Shown here: positions 13,255 to 21,961 of the stretch, in pieces
Numbering within the stretch: the first letter of the stretch is position 1
Layout: every line of letters starts with the position of its first letter
Assembly (NCBI RefSeq): GCF_046197875.1
Contig: NZ_CP166991.1
Coordinates: 992,001 to 1,056,000, forward strand
From: Methanobrevibacter_A acididurans
GTDB taxonomy: Archaea > Methanobacteriota > Methanobacteria > Methanobacteriales > Methanobacteriaceae
DNA length: 64,000 nt
Reading direction: 5' to 3'
Program-made: the position numbers and the translations under genes
Notes under the pieces: model-generated
Told to the model about the DNA's origin: nothing
What the model saw: the letters and a program-made list of their open reading frames with translations, nothing else
Databases searched by the model: none

Positions 13255-15309
13255 TTAATGCATATGTTTATGTGTATGTGATGAACCATTAAAAGTAATT
13301 ACTTCCCCTAAATCTAAATTTTTATGAGAATGATTAAGATTACCTTTATCATGTGAATGGGTTAAAATTTCATTGTTTTTAACTGGTTCATTAGGATTAT
13401 ATTTTTTAATATTATCATCAAATTTACGATCATATAAAAATCCTGCATTAGCAATAACAACACATGATCCAATGTTATGAACAAGTGCACCAGTTACTGG
13501 GTTTAACCAACCCATTACACTACAGAATATAGCAACTGCATTTATACACATACTTAAAGTAATATTGAAATGTATATTATATAATGTGGCATTAGATAAT
13601 TTCTTAAGATATGGGATTTTTTCAATATCATCACCAAGTAATGCTACATCTGCAGCTTCAATTGCAATATCACTACCCATTTTAGCCATAGCAACACTAA
13701 TATTAGCTGTTTTTAATGCAGGAGCATCATTTACACCATCACCAATCATTGCAACCATTTCATTATTATCTTTGATTTTTTGTATTTGTTTTACTTTATC
13801 TTCAGGTAATAATTCTGCATGAACATTACTTATACCTACTTGTTTAGAAAAATAATTTGCTGCTTGTATATTGTCTCCAGTTAAAAGAATTACTTTAGTG
13901 TTTAATTCTTCTAAATTTTTAATCATTTCTTTTGCATCTTCACATAAAATATCGGATAATGCTATAATACCTAATATTTCATTTTCATTTGCAACAATTA
14001 TATTTGCTTTACCTTCATTATTTAAATATTTTAATGTTTCATTTAACCCATTAGTATTTATATTATTTTCTTTTATGAAGTTTAAGTTTCCACAAAATAT
14101 TTCTTCTTGATCTATTTTAGATTTTACTCCTTTTCCAGGTATCATTTGGAAATCTTCACAATCATCAAATTTTATATTATTTTCTTCAGTATATTTTATT
14201 AATGCTTTAGCTAGTGGATGTTCACTTCTTTTCTCACAACTTGCAGTTATCTTAAGTAATTGCTCATTACTTAAGTTTTCTTTTTTACTTATCACATCTG
14301 ATACTTTTAAATCTCCATATGTTAATGTTCCTGTTTTATCAAATGCTATAATATTGGTTTTTCCAAGATTTTCTAATGCTTCACCAGATTTTATAATTAC
14401 ACCATATTTTGTTGCTTGACCAATTGCAGCCATAATACTTGTTGGTGTGGCAAGTATTAATGCACAAGGACAAAATACTACTAAAACAGTCACTGCACGA
14501 TTTATATCACCAGTAAATATGAATGCACATATAGCAATTAGTAATGCTACTGGCACTAACCATGTTGCCCATTTATCTGCAATTCTTTGGGTTGGTGCTT
14601 GTTTATTTTCAGCATCCCTCACCATGTCTATTAATTTTTGTAAACTAGAATCTTCTCCACGACTAGTAGTTTCCATATCTACACTACCATATAAATTCAT
14701 AGTTCCACAAAATACTTCATCCCCAGGTTTTTTATCAATTGGTAAAGATTCCCCAGTCATAATAGATTGGTCTAGAGAAGTATTTCCTTTTGTTATTACT
14801 CCATCGACGGGTATTACTTCACCAGGTAATACTCTTAAAGTATCTTTTAAGTTAATTTCATTAACATTTACTATTTCTTCTTTAAAATTTCCATTATTTG
14901 TTTGTATTATTTTTCTTCCTTTTTGTGGGGTTAAATTTATTAAGTTTTTTAAACCATTTTGAGCACGATCTACTGTATAATCTTCTAATAATGCGCCTAA
15001 AGACATTATAAATGCTACTTCTCCTGCAGCAAATATTTGACCTATACCTATACTTGCAATCATTGCAACTGTTATAAGTAATGCAGATGATACAAATTTT
15101 TCTTTTATTACTCTAATTAGTGCAAGATATATTAAAGGAAAACCACTTATTATTACTGCACCCCATGCTGGATCTATTGGTGATTGAATATGAAATACCA
15201 TGAAAACTAAACTTATAGCTAAGAATATTCCTGAGATTATAGTCATTTTTAATCCGGCTAATAATTCATTTAATTTTTTCAGGCTCATATCCTCTTTATT
15301 TATATTCAT
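13255..15309 (-). CDS. Heavy-metal P1B-type ATPase with histidine-rich C-terminus
   Basis: Membrane pump of about 684 residues predicted to export a soft or transition metal ion at the cost of ATP. Motifs: actuator TGES (185-188), CPC in the metal-transporting helix (280-282), phosphorylation site DKTGT (Asp324), SEHPLAKA nucleotide-binding His, and GDGVNDAP hinge. The N-terminal metal-binding domain is absent; instead the tail is His-rich (HSHDKGNLNHSH, HTHKHMH), suggesting Zn, Co, Ni or Cd. Start ATG 15309 was chosen over 15414 because AGGGAG precedes it and the longer form would cover the promoter repeats. The neighbouring cbiMNQO importer makes Co or Ni plausible, but the metal is not determined. 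Confidence 0.88.
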   Translation of the reverse strand: MNINKEDMSLKKLNELLAGLKMTIISGIFLAISLVFMVFHIQSPIDPAWGAVIISGFPLIYLALIRVIKEKFVSSALLITVAMIASIGIGQIFAAGEVAFIMSLGALLEDYTVDRAQNGLKNLINLTPQKGRKIIQTNNGNFKEEIVNVNEINLKDTLRVLPGEVIPVDGVITKGNTSLDQSIMTGESLPIDKKPGDEVFCGTMNLYGSVDMETTSRGEDSSLQKLIDMVRDAENKQAPTQRIADKWATWLVPVALLIAICAFIFTGDINRAVTVLVVFCPCALILATPTSIMAAIGQATKYGVIIKSGEALENLGKTNIIAFDKTGTLTYGDLKVSDVISKKENLSNEQLLKITASCEKRSEHPLAKALIKYTEENNIKFDDCEDFQMIPGKGVKSKIDQEEIFCGNLNFIKENNINTNGLNETLKYLNNEGKANIIVANENEILGIIALSDILCEDAKEMIKNLEELNTKVILLTGDNIQAANYFSKQVGISNVHAELLPEDKVKQIQKIKDNNEMVAMIGDGVNDAPALKTANISVAMAKMGSDIAIEAADVALLGDDIEKIPYLKKLSNATLYNIHFNITLSMCINAVAIFCSVMGWLNPVTGALVHNIGSCVVIANAGFLYDRKFDDNIKKYNPNEPVKNNEILTHSHDKGNLNHSHKNLDLGEVITFNGSSHTHKHMH

Positions 15310-15321
15310 TTTTTTCTCCCT

Positions 15322-15338
15322 GTAATAAATTGTATTAC
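15322..15338. promoter_or_regulatory. Inverted repeat near the predicted start of metal-ATPase transcription
   Basis: GTAATA and TATTAC flank a five-base centre. It lies about where transcription from the proximal TATA box (15353-15360) would begin, so a bound repressor could block initiation. It is similar in sequence to the two upstream palindromes. Confidence 0.45.
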
Positions 15339-15372
15339 TTTTTTTGAATTTCTTTATATACTTAGTATTACT
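15333..15372 (-). promoter_or_regulatory. Proximal copy of duplicated palindrome-TATA promoter unit
   Basis: Minus strand: palindrome TAGTA-A-TACTA (15363-15373) followed directly by TATATAAA (15353-15360) and an A7-GTAATA tract. It is 34/40 identical to 15394-15433. It is the nearer of two candidate promoters of the metal ATPase. Confidence 0.6.
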
Positions 15373-15393
15373 ATAACTAGAAAAAAAATATAA

Positions 15394-15433
15394 TAATACT
15401 TTTTTTAAATTCATTTATATAGTAAGTATTACT
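15394..15433 (-). promoter_or_regulatory. Distal copy of duplicated palindrome-TATA promoter unit
   Basis: Minus strand: palindrome TAAGTA-A-TACTTA (15423-15435), then TATATAAA (about 15413-15420) and an A7-GTATTA tract. The period to the proximal copy is 61 bp. A palindrome abutting a TATA box is a typical archaeal repressor site. Confidence 0.6.
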
Positions 15434-15444
15434 TAACTTGTATT

Positions 15445-15472
15445 AAAAAATCCTAAATCATAACAATTTAGG
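15445..15472 (-). terminator. Hairpin plus T-run terminator of cbiMNQO
   Basis: CCTAAAT (15452-15458) pairs with ATTTAGG (15466-15472), and on the minus strand the stem is followed by six T residues (15450-15445). It lies 35 bases after the cbiO stop and separates the transporter operon from the ATPase promoter. Confidence 0.7.
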
Positions 15473-15506
15473 AAAACCTTTACTTAATACAAATTTTCTA
15501 TAATAA

Positions 15507-16340
15507 TTATAAATCTAATTTTTCTAAGAATTGATTTCTAGCTTGACTAATAGTTAAAGGATATTCCCCTTCAAAATCTATAGAATCTTCCTTTTCTAAA
15601 ATTTCAGCTAAATGAGCAATACGAGGTAAACGTAAATTAGCATCTCTAATAGTTTTTACATCACTGAAAACTTCACTAGGAGTACCTTCCTTAATAATTT
15701 GACCTTCTTTAATCACATAAAGACGATTTGCATATAAAGGAACTAAATCCACATCATGAGTAGAAATAATAATAGATATACCTTCACTATTTAATTTATA
15801 TAATAATTTTAAAACTAGTGAAGCACCTTTAGGATCTAAACCACTAGTAGGTTCATCTAAAACCATGATTTTAGGTTTCATAGCTAAAACACCAGCTATA
15901 GCCACGCGCTTCTTTTGACCACCACTTAAATGATGTGGAGGTTTACGTTCAAATCCAGACATCCCCACTTTTTTTAAGGATTCTTTAACACGATTTTCCA
16001 CTTCTTCTTGAGAAAGTCCTAAATTTAAAGGACCAAAAGCCACATCCTCTTGAACTGTTGGTGCAAAAAGTTGATCATCAGGATTTTGAAAAACAACACC
16101 TACTTTAGATCTAACATTAAGTAAACCTTTATTATTATATTTAATTGGTTTACCCTCAACTAATACTTCCCCTTTATCTGGTTTAAAAATTCCATTAAAG
16201 TGTAAAAAAAGAGTAGATTTTCCAGCACCATTCTTACCAAGTAATGCAACTATTTCATTATCATTGACTTTAACAGTTACATCATTTAAAGCTTTAGTAC
16301 CATCTTCATATTTATAAACTATATGATTTGCTTCTAACAT
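15507..16340 (-). CDS. cbiO: Cobalt/nickel ECF transporter ATP-binding protein
   Basis: ATPase of the CbiMNQO energy-coupling-factor importer. Visible motifs: Walker A GKNGAGKST, Q-loop FQNPDDQLF (the FQNPD form is typical of ECF ATPases), signature LSGGQKKR, Walker B VLDEPTSGLD, and switch His in ISTHDVDL. The 277-residue length is normal. Last gene of the operon, 24 bases after cbiQ and followed by an intrinsic terminator. Confidence 0.93.
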   Translation of the reverse strand: MLEANHIVYKYEDGTKALNDVTVKVNDNEIVALLGKNGAGKSTLFLHFNGIFKPDKGEVLVEGKPIKYNNKGLLNVRSKVGVVFQNPDDQLFAPTVQEDVAFGPLNLGLSQEEVENRVKESLKKVGMSGFERKPPHHLSGGQKKRVAIAGVLAMKPKIMVLDEPTSGLDPKGASLVLKLLYKLNSEGISIIISTHDVDLVPLYANRLYVIKEGQIIKEGTPSEVFSDVKTIRDANLRLPRIAHLAEILEKEDSIDFEGEYPLTISQARNQFLEKLDL

Positions 16341-16364
16341 TATTTTTTTTAACTCCTCTAAACT

Positions 16365-17051
16365 TTATTTACTAGGTTCATAAATTGGTATTTCACCATT
16401 ATAACCACGAGATTCCAAAGTTCTTTGTAATGATTCTGCTTTTTCTAATGATTTAAAGAAAAGATTTGCAATAATACTTCCAAGAGATTTGAAAGAATTC
16501 ATATAACCATTAAATCCTAATCTTGATTTTTGAGCATTTCTCATTGTTTCAACTTCTTCTAAGAATATAAATATAATATTATACATTAACATGGATAATT
16601 CTATAAATATTTTAGGTACATGAACTTTAGCTAAAGCATGTAAAAAATCATTTATTGGTGTTGTAAGTGACATGAACCCTAAACATGAGAAACATGCAAA
16701 TACTCTAAAGAAAGTTAAAACAGCAAGGTTATATGCATCTTGGCGAATTACTATTCCCCAAATTCCACTATCCCATATAACAGGACCTACTCCAAAGAAG
16801 AACAATAAAAATACACAAGTAATACTTGTGAAAGCAAATGGTATCGCTATGAATTTTAAATAAATACTAGGTTTGACACGAGCCACACCCATAATTCCAA
16901 TTGCTGCTAAGATTATTACACAAATTTCCAATGGAATATTTTGGCTAATTAAAGCGATTAACATTATCCCTATAGATAATACTATTTTAAGATTTGAGTT
17001 TACATCACGTAAGCGATTTGTTTGTGCAATGTAATCTATATTCAATGTCAT
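16365..17051 (-). CDS. cbiQ: Cobalt/nickel ECF transporter transmembrane protein
   Basis: A 228-residue integral membrane T component with four or five hydrophobic segments. The conserved coupling motif region near the C-terminus reads AQKSRLG, and a second cytoplasmic motif, LESRGY, lies further on; these Ala-Arg-Gly type helices contact the CbiO ATPases. It sits between cbiN and cbiO in the order cbiM-cbiN-cbiQ-cbiO. Confidence 0.92.
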   Translation of the reverse strand: MTLNIDYIAQTNRLRDVNSNLKIVLSIGIMLIALISQNIPLEICVIILAAIGIMGVARVKPSIYLKFIAIPFAFTSITCVFLLFFFGVGPVIWDSGIWGIVIRQDAYNLAVLTFFRVFACFSCLGFMSLTTPINDFLHALAKVHVPKIFIELSMLMYNIIFIFLEEVETMRNAQKSRLGFNGYMNSFKSLGSIIANLFFKSLEKAESLQRTLESRGYNGEIPIYEPSK

Positions 17052-17134
17052 GTTCTCATCTTTACCTTTTTTTTATTTTAATTTTTTAAAAAAAATTATT
17101 TAATAGATTTTTTAAATCTATTAATAAAATTCCA

Positions 17135-17431
17135 TTATTCTTTAATATTGTATTTTCTTTGTGCTCTCCAATAACCAAAGAAATAACCTATAATTATAGT
17201 CCCTATAGCAGTTTGAACACAGAAGAGTAAACTTTGTATTTCCCCACTTGGTGGTTCCCATATTGAACTGAACCATGGTGTGTAACCAGTTGATTCTATT
17301 GCAGTTGCTCCAGCATCATCAGATCCGCCAAAATAACCTTGGTCTTCACCTAATCCACTATACATTGCTAAGGGTATCATTACAATGATTGCAACTAATA
17401 TTAATAATATTATATACATTTTTGTTTTCAT
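17135..17431 (-). CDS. cbiN: Cobalt transport accessory membrane protein CbiN
   Basis: 98 residues with two membrane helices (about 5-25 and 68-88) enclosing an extracellular loop (GYFGGSDDAG, YTPWFSSIWEPPSGEIQS). This matches CbiN, which helps CbiM load Co2+. The start follows GGAGG. Presence of CbiN rather than NikL/NikN points toward cobalt, in line with the corrinoid needs of methanogenesis. Confidence 0.88.
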   Translation of the reverse strand: MKTKMYIILLILVAIIVMIPLAMYSGLGEDQGYFGGSDDAGATAIESTGYTPWFSSIWEPPSGEIQSLLFCVQTAIGTIIIGYFFGYWRAQRKYNIKE

Positions 17432-17449
17432 TAATTAAAACCTCCAAGT

Positions 17450-18163
17450 TTATATAGCAGATCCTTTATCATCATCTAATGCTTCAACTTGAGCTTCTTC
17501 AGCTTCTTTTGATGTTAATGCACCAAGTTTTTCCATGAGTTTTGGTTTATTTTTCTTTAACATATCCCATATTACAACTGTTAAAATACCTTCTGCTATT
17601 GCTAATGGTATTTGAGTTACTGCAAATATTGCAAAGAATTTTACAAATGCAGCTGTGAATGATGGTATTGGAAATGCAGCTGATAATTGTACAGCTGTTG
17701 TTACATAAGTTAATAAATCACCAAAGAATGCTGCAAAGAATATTGCAACTAGTGATCCAGCTTTTGTTTTATTGATTGCCTTATATACTGCCCATGCTAC
17801 GAATGGTCCTACTATTCCCATTGAGAAACAATTTGCCCCTAAAGTTGTTAATCCTCCATGTGCTAAGATGATAGCTTGGAAAAGTAGTACGATTACTGCG
17901 AGTACACTTGTTGCTGCTGGTCCGAATAGTGCTGCTCCTAATCCATTACCACAAGGATGTGAACAGCTTCCTGTTACAGATGGCATTTTAAGTGATGATA
18001 GTACAAACATAAATGCTCCTGAAACTGCAAGTAATGCTTTTGATTCGGGAGTTTTTTCAAATGTTCTTTTAATTTGTATTAATCCCCATGCTACTACGGG
18101 TATCATTAGTATATACCAAAATAAACACCATAGTGGCGGGAGAAATCCTTCCATAATATGCAT
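17450..18163 (-). CDS. cbiM: Cobalt ECF transporter substrate-binding membrane protein CbiM
   Basis: S component that captures Co2+. It begins MHIMEGFLPP, whose N-terminal amine and His2 form part of the metal site in this family, so the start is certain. It has several hydrophobic helices (237 residues) and the conserved GSCSHPCGNGLG segment with additional His. First gene of the operon and divergent from pyrF. No cobalamin riboswitch is visible upstream. Confidence 0.93.
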   Translation of the reverse strand: MHIMEGFLPPLWCLFWYILMIPVVAWGLIQIKRTFEKTPESKALLAVSGAFMFVLSSLKMPSVTGSCSHPCGNGLGAALFGPAATSVLAVIVLLFQAIILAHGGLTTLGANCFSMGIVGPFVAWAVYKAINKTKAGSLVAIFFAAFFGDLLTYVTTAVQLSAAFPIPSFTAAFVKFFAIFAVTQIPLAIAEGILTVVIWDMLKKNKPKLMEKLGALTSKEAEEAQVEALDDDKGSAI

Positions 18164-18446
18164 TTAATATCTATCCCCATAATTTTTTTTGTTTTTTTTT
18201 AAAAAGTTTTAAAATAAAAATTTATTAAAGTTAAATTGATTAAATTAAATTTAACTTTATAAATATTATTTTATCCAAAACCCTATTTAAGCCTTTCTAA
18301 AAATTTCAAATAAATATGAAAATAATAAAGTTAAATTAATAAAAACTTCTTGAATTAAATTAAGTAAATTTTAATATTTATAATTTACTAAAAAAAATAA
18401 TAAACTAGAAAAAACAAACAATAAAAACAAAAAAGGATAAAAAAAT

Positions 18447-19094
18447 ATGAAAATAAAAAACAACCTAATATTAGCAATGGACATAATGGAACTCCAAAAA
18501 GCAGAAAAAGTATGTGAAACAATAGGAAACCAAATAGACACAATAAAAATAGGTTACCCCCTAACATTAGCAGAAGGAATAAAAACCATAAAAATATTCA
18601 AAGAAAATTATAATTACCAAATAATATGTGATTACAAAGTAGCAGATATACCAGCAACCAATTCAAAAATAGCAGAACAAACATTCAAAAACGGTGCAGA
18701 CGGAATAATAACACATGGATTCGTAGGAGAAGACAGCGTAAAAGCATGCCAAGACAAAGCAGATGAATACAACAAAGACCTGTTTCTACTTACAGAAATG
18801 TCACACCCTGGAGCAAAAAGATTCCTACAAAAAGATGCAGATGAAATAGCTAAAATGGGAGTGGAAATGGGAATAAAAAATTATGTAGCACCAGCAACAC
18901 GAATAAATCGTTTAAAAGAAATCAGAGAAATAGTTGGAAAAGATTCATTCATAATATCCCCAGGTGTAGGAAAACAAGGTGGAGAAGCTAAAAAAACATT
19001 AGAATATGCAAATGCAATAATTGTTGGAAGATCCATTTATGAATCTGAAAATCCAAAAAAAGCGACAGAAGACATAATAAAATCTACAAAATAA
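18447..19094 (+). CDS. pyrF: Orotidine-5'-phosphate decarboxylase
   Basis: Final step of UMP synthesis: OMP to UMP plus CO2. The 215-residue TIM barrel carries the catalytic array in CDYKVADIPATN (Asp62, Lys64, Asp67) and the phosphate loop SPGVGKQGG. The start is an ATG after AAAGGA. A single-gene unit, divergent from cbiM, ending at a hairpin shared with the convergent membrane-protein gene. Confidence 0.95.
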   Translation: MKIKNNLILAMDIMELQKAEKVCETIGNQIDTIKIGYPLTLAEGIKTIKIFKENYNYQIICDYKVADIPATNSKIAEQTFKNGADGIITHGFVGEDSVKACQDKADEYNKDLFLLTEMSHPGAKRFLQKDADEIAKMGVEMGIKNYVAPATRINRLKEIREIVGKDSFIISPGVGKQGGEAKKTLEYANAIIVGRSIYESENPKKATEDIIKSTK

Positions 19095-19099
19095 AAAAA

Positions 19100-19132
19100 A
19101 ATGAGAAAAATACATTTAAAATATTTCTCATT
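19100..19132. terminator. Bidirectional hairpin terminator between pyrF and a convergent gene
   Basis: AATGAGAAA (19100-19108) and TTTCTCATT (19124-19132) form a perfect 9-bp stem with A- and T-rich tracts on both sides (A9 before, T6 at 19143-19148), located between two convergent stops. Confidence 0.6.
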
Positions 19133-19146
19133 AATAAAATCCTTTT

Positions 19147-19677
19147 TTATATTAAATATTTCTCAAATAATTCACGTGCAATTTCATAAAATATTTCAAA
19201 AAGTAAGAAATAAACAAAACTTATTAATTGAAGATACCCAAACATTGCTAAAAGTAAAATAACAACTTTCATTGAAAAACGATAATCAAAGAAATACTCA
19301 AAAAATTTACCTTTAGAATAAACTTTAGGATTATCATTACCTAATTCATCTATCCAAGCACCTAAAATACAAGCAAATAAAATAAAACCATTAATCCCTG
19401 GAATACCTATTATGGCCACAATAATTAAGAAAGTTAAAAGTGTAGCTATGTGATGAACACCATCAACTTTTAAACCCAAAAGATTACCAATAAGGATGCC
19501 TATAAAAATGTAGGCAGCATCTATATTTGTAACTGTAGCATAAGCTGCGAATAATCCACAAATTATACCCAGTATAACTGCTAAGATTTTATTGTTTTTC
19601 TCATCAAATTCATCATCACTAAATTTCATGAAAAAACCAGATAATGCATAGGATACTGCTAATAAAATTGGAGTCAT
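19147..19677 (-). CDS. Conserved membrane protein of unknown function
   Basis: 176 residues with about five hydrophobic segments (for example about 28-48, 52-70, 80-110, 138-165) and two acidic loops (KFSDDEFDEKNN, WIDELGNDN). No family can be named from sequence alone. It is 40 bases downstream of dys on the same strand and so may share its transcript. The hydrophobic core with a small loop His pair (GVHHIA) could be a small transporter or integral membrane enzyme; this is only a suggestion. Confidence 0.6.
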   Translation of the reverse strand: MTPILLAVSYALSGFFMKFSDDEFDEKNNKILAVILGIICGLFAAYATVTNIDAAYIFIGILIGNLLGLKVDGVHHIATLLTFLIIVAIIGIPGINGFILFACILGAWIDELGNDNPKVYSKGKFFEYFFDYRFSMKVVILLLAMFGYLQLISFVYFLLFEIFYEIARELFEKYLI

Positions 19678-19716
19678 AAATTTTTTACCTCAAAAATAAT
19701 ATTCCTCAAACTTTTT

Positions 19717-20667
19717 CTATTGAATTTTGTCTAATGCTGCAGCAAAAATCAATGGGAATATAATAGTTGCATCCCCTACAACATTAGCTAAATTTGAACC
19801 ACACTTAGCTTTAGACCAACTTTTAGCTTCTTCTAAAGGAGCACCACTTAAACTTCCAGTTTCAGGACGATCCATAGTTATTTGTATAGCTGCATCTAAT
19901 CCTCCTTTAAGTAAAGTTGATGCCATAGTATAATGTTTTGGAACTCCCCCTCCAAGGAAAATTCCACCAATTTCTGAAGATTCAAATACTAAATCTGAAA
20001 AATGATGCATATCTTTTACAACATCTAAAATTAGATTATGATCTTGTGTAAACATCCATAACTGTAACCCAAGCATACTATCCACAATTCCAGGTGCAAA
20101 TATATCAACATTATGTATTGCTGCTTGATGAAGGATACTGTTTTCATCATCTATTATTAATCCTATTTCATGTAATAATGTGTTAATTGAAATTATCCCT
20201 TTATCTTTAGGATTATCTAATTTCTTACTAAGTTTATCAAAGATTTTATTGATTTCTGTTTCAAATATTTCAAAATCATCATTTTGAGTGTAAACATCAG
20301 CAATTCGTCCTATTCCTGCTTTGTTTAATTTTTCATCATCATCCCCAAAGTCCCTGTAATGTCTTCCTCCAAATGATTCTAATAAATCATGAGTAATATT
20401 TGCCCCACTTGTAACTAATACATTAATATATTCATGTTTTATCATGTATGCTATAATGTTCCGCATTCCCCCAGGTACTTGTGGTCCTGCCATACTCATA
20501 AAAATATGCATATCTTCTTCATTTATCATTGCTGCAAGTAAATCTGAGGCTCTTGCAACTCTTCCAGATCCTAATACTCCACAGTTTTCAAATTCTTCCA
20601 TGAGTTCAGATACTTTCATATCTTTTTTAATATTCATTTGATTAACTTTAGTTTGTTCTATTCTCAT
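19717..20667 (-). CDS. dys: Deoxyhypusine synthase
   Basis: Transfers the butylamine group of spermidine to a lysine of translation factor aIF5A. The NAD-binding fold is recognisable from LVTSGANITHDLLESFGG, FAPGIVDSMLGLQ and GGGVPKHY; the catalytic lysine lies in WSKAK near residue 290, followed by DATIIFPL. Start ATG 20667 (MRIEQTK) is preferred because TGAT lies five bases upstream; an in-frame ATG at 20676 would overlap that site. About 316 residues, normal for the family. Confidence 0.92.
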   Translation of the reverse strand: MRIEQTKVNQMNIKKDMKVSELMEEFENCGVLGSGRVARASDLLAAMINEEDMHIFMSMAGPQVPGGMRNIIAYMIKHEYINVLVTSGANITHDLLESFGGRHYRDFGDDDEKLNKAGIGRIADVYTQNDDFEIFETEINKIFDKLSKKLDNPKDKGIISINTLLHEIGLIIDDENSILHQAAIHNVDIFAPGIVDSMLGLQLWMFTQDHNLILDVVKDMHHFSDLVFESSEIGGIFLGGGVPKHYTMASTLLKGGLDAAIQITMDRPETGSLSGAPLEEAKSWSKAKCGSNLANVVGDATIIFPLIFAAALDKIQ

Positions 20668-20872
20668 AAAAATCATTTAAATTATTTATTTTATATTTTG
20701 TAAATTTTATTTTAAGAAAAATATATGTTTAAAAAATTTTACTTTTTTTATTAATATTTTATTATAAAATTTTAAAAAAAAGAATTATTAATTAATATAA
20801 TATTTATTTATTATGTTAAATAAGTTTTATTAAAAAAAAGATAAATTTAATTTAAAACTTAAAAAGAGGATT

Positions 20873-21787
20873 TTAAGATTTTATAGAATCCATAATTGGG
20901 AAATTTTTTAAATTTGTAATTTGTTCTATTAAATCTGTACGTGTTACTATTCCAGTTGGTATTTTATTCTCATCAACAAGTATTAATCTTCCAACATGAT
21001 TTTTATACATAATTTCAACAGCATTTGCTATTTTCATTTTACTGTTTACTGTTATGACTTCATTACTCATTATATCTTGAACTTTTAAGTTTTCCCTAGA
21101 TTCTGCTAAGGATTCAACAATATCTGTTAATGTTAACATTCCTATTGCACAATTATTTTCAATTATAGGTGCTCCTTCAATATCATTTATGGTTAATATC
21201 TTGGCTGCTTCACGGATACTATCTTGACTTTTTAAACTTATTAAATCTGTAGTTGCTATGTCTTCTATAGCATTTTTAGGTATACTTCTAATAGTCGTTG
21301 TGTCTAAAAGTATTAGATTATCCATATCATCTCTTCCAACAATTTCTCCCATTACACCTAAATTATTTACCGGTGTTGGTCCTATTGTAACAATATCTCC
21401 AAGAGTTAAATCTTTAATATTTCCTAAAATTTTTATTGCTGCTTCACATTCCCCTGGGTGTGGAACACTTGTAAATTCTATTTTAGCAACAGATAATCCT
21501 TCTAATTTATTCCCATCTTTAAACATTGGGACTTTAAAAGAATCTTCATCAGAAACTGTTATGTTTAATGTTTGATATGCTTCAATTGTAGGTTTATACC
21601 CTCCTCTTGGGCCAGGAACACCTTTTACTAAACCTAAACTACGTAAAGATTGCATTTGGTTACGAATAGTACCTGGATTTCGACTCATAACATCAGCAAT
21701 ATCTTCCCCTTTAATAGATTTCCCATTAGAAGTTTGATATAAATTAATTAAATTTTGTAAGATTTCTTTTTGTACAGAAGTTAACAT
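20873..21787 (-). CDS. Winged-helix transcriptional regulator with CBS domain pair
   Basis: About 304 residues. Residues 1-65 form a winged helix-turn-helix (GEDIADVMSRNPGTIRNQM, then SLGLVKGVPGPRGGYKPT). The middle is a DUF293-like region typical of archaeal CBS regulators. Residues about 175-295 are two CBS motifs (DSIREAAKIL, IEGAPIIEN; MKIANAVEIM, HVGRLILVDEN), which usually bind adenine nucleotides or SAM. A DNA-binding switch sensing such a ligand is inferred. ATG 21787 was taken as start; a GTG at 21799 is possible. Its targets are unknown. Confidence 0.8.
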   Translation of the reverse strand: MLTSVQKEILQNLINLYQTSNGKSIKGEDIADVMSRNPGTIRNQMQSLRSLGLVKGVPGPRGGYKPTIEAYQTLNITVSDEDSFKVPMFKDGNKLEGLSVAKIEFTSVPHPGECEAAIKILGNIKDLTLGDIVTIGPTPVNNLGVMGEIVGRDDMDNLILLDTTTIRSIPKNAIEDIATTDLISLKSQDSIREAAKILTINDIEGAPIIENNCAIGMLTLTDIVESLAESRENLKVQDIMSNEVITVNSKMKIANAVEIMYKNHVGRLILVDENKIPTGIVTRTDLIEQITNLKNFPIMDSIKS

Positions 21788-21961
21788 TTTTTTTAACACC
21801 CAAAAAAATATAATGATAATTTATAATGATTTTTTATGAATAATTATAATTTATTAAAATTTATATAAAAAGATATTGATTTAAATTTACAAAAAATATA
21901 TAAAAAAGTTAGAAATAGTTAAAAAAATAAGATATAAAGTTAAAAAATTATTTAATAAATT

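Noticed and set aside
13101..13289. 62-codon minus-strand frame next to the P-type ATPase
   Set aside because: It is low-complexity F/I/Y/N sequence from AT-rich DNA, overlaps the ATPase 3' end and has no ribosome-binding site.
18164..18446. Cobalamin riboswitch upstream of cbiM
   Set aside because: The region is featureless A+T with no B12-box or paired G+C elements.
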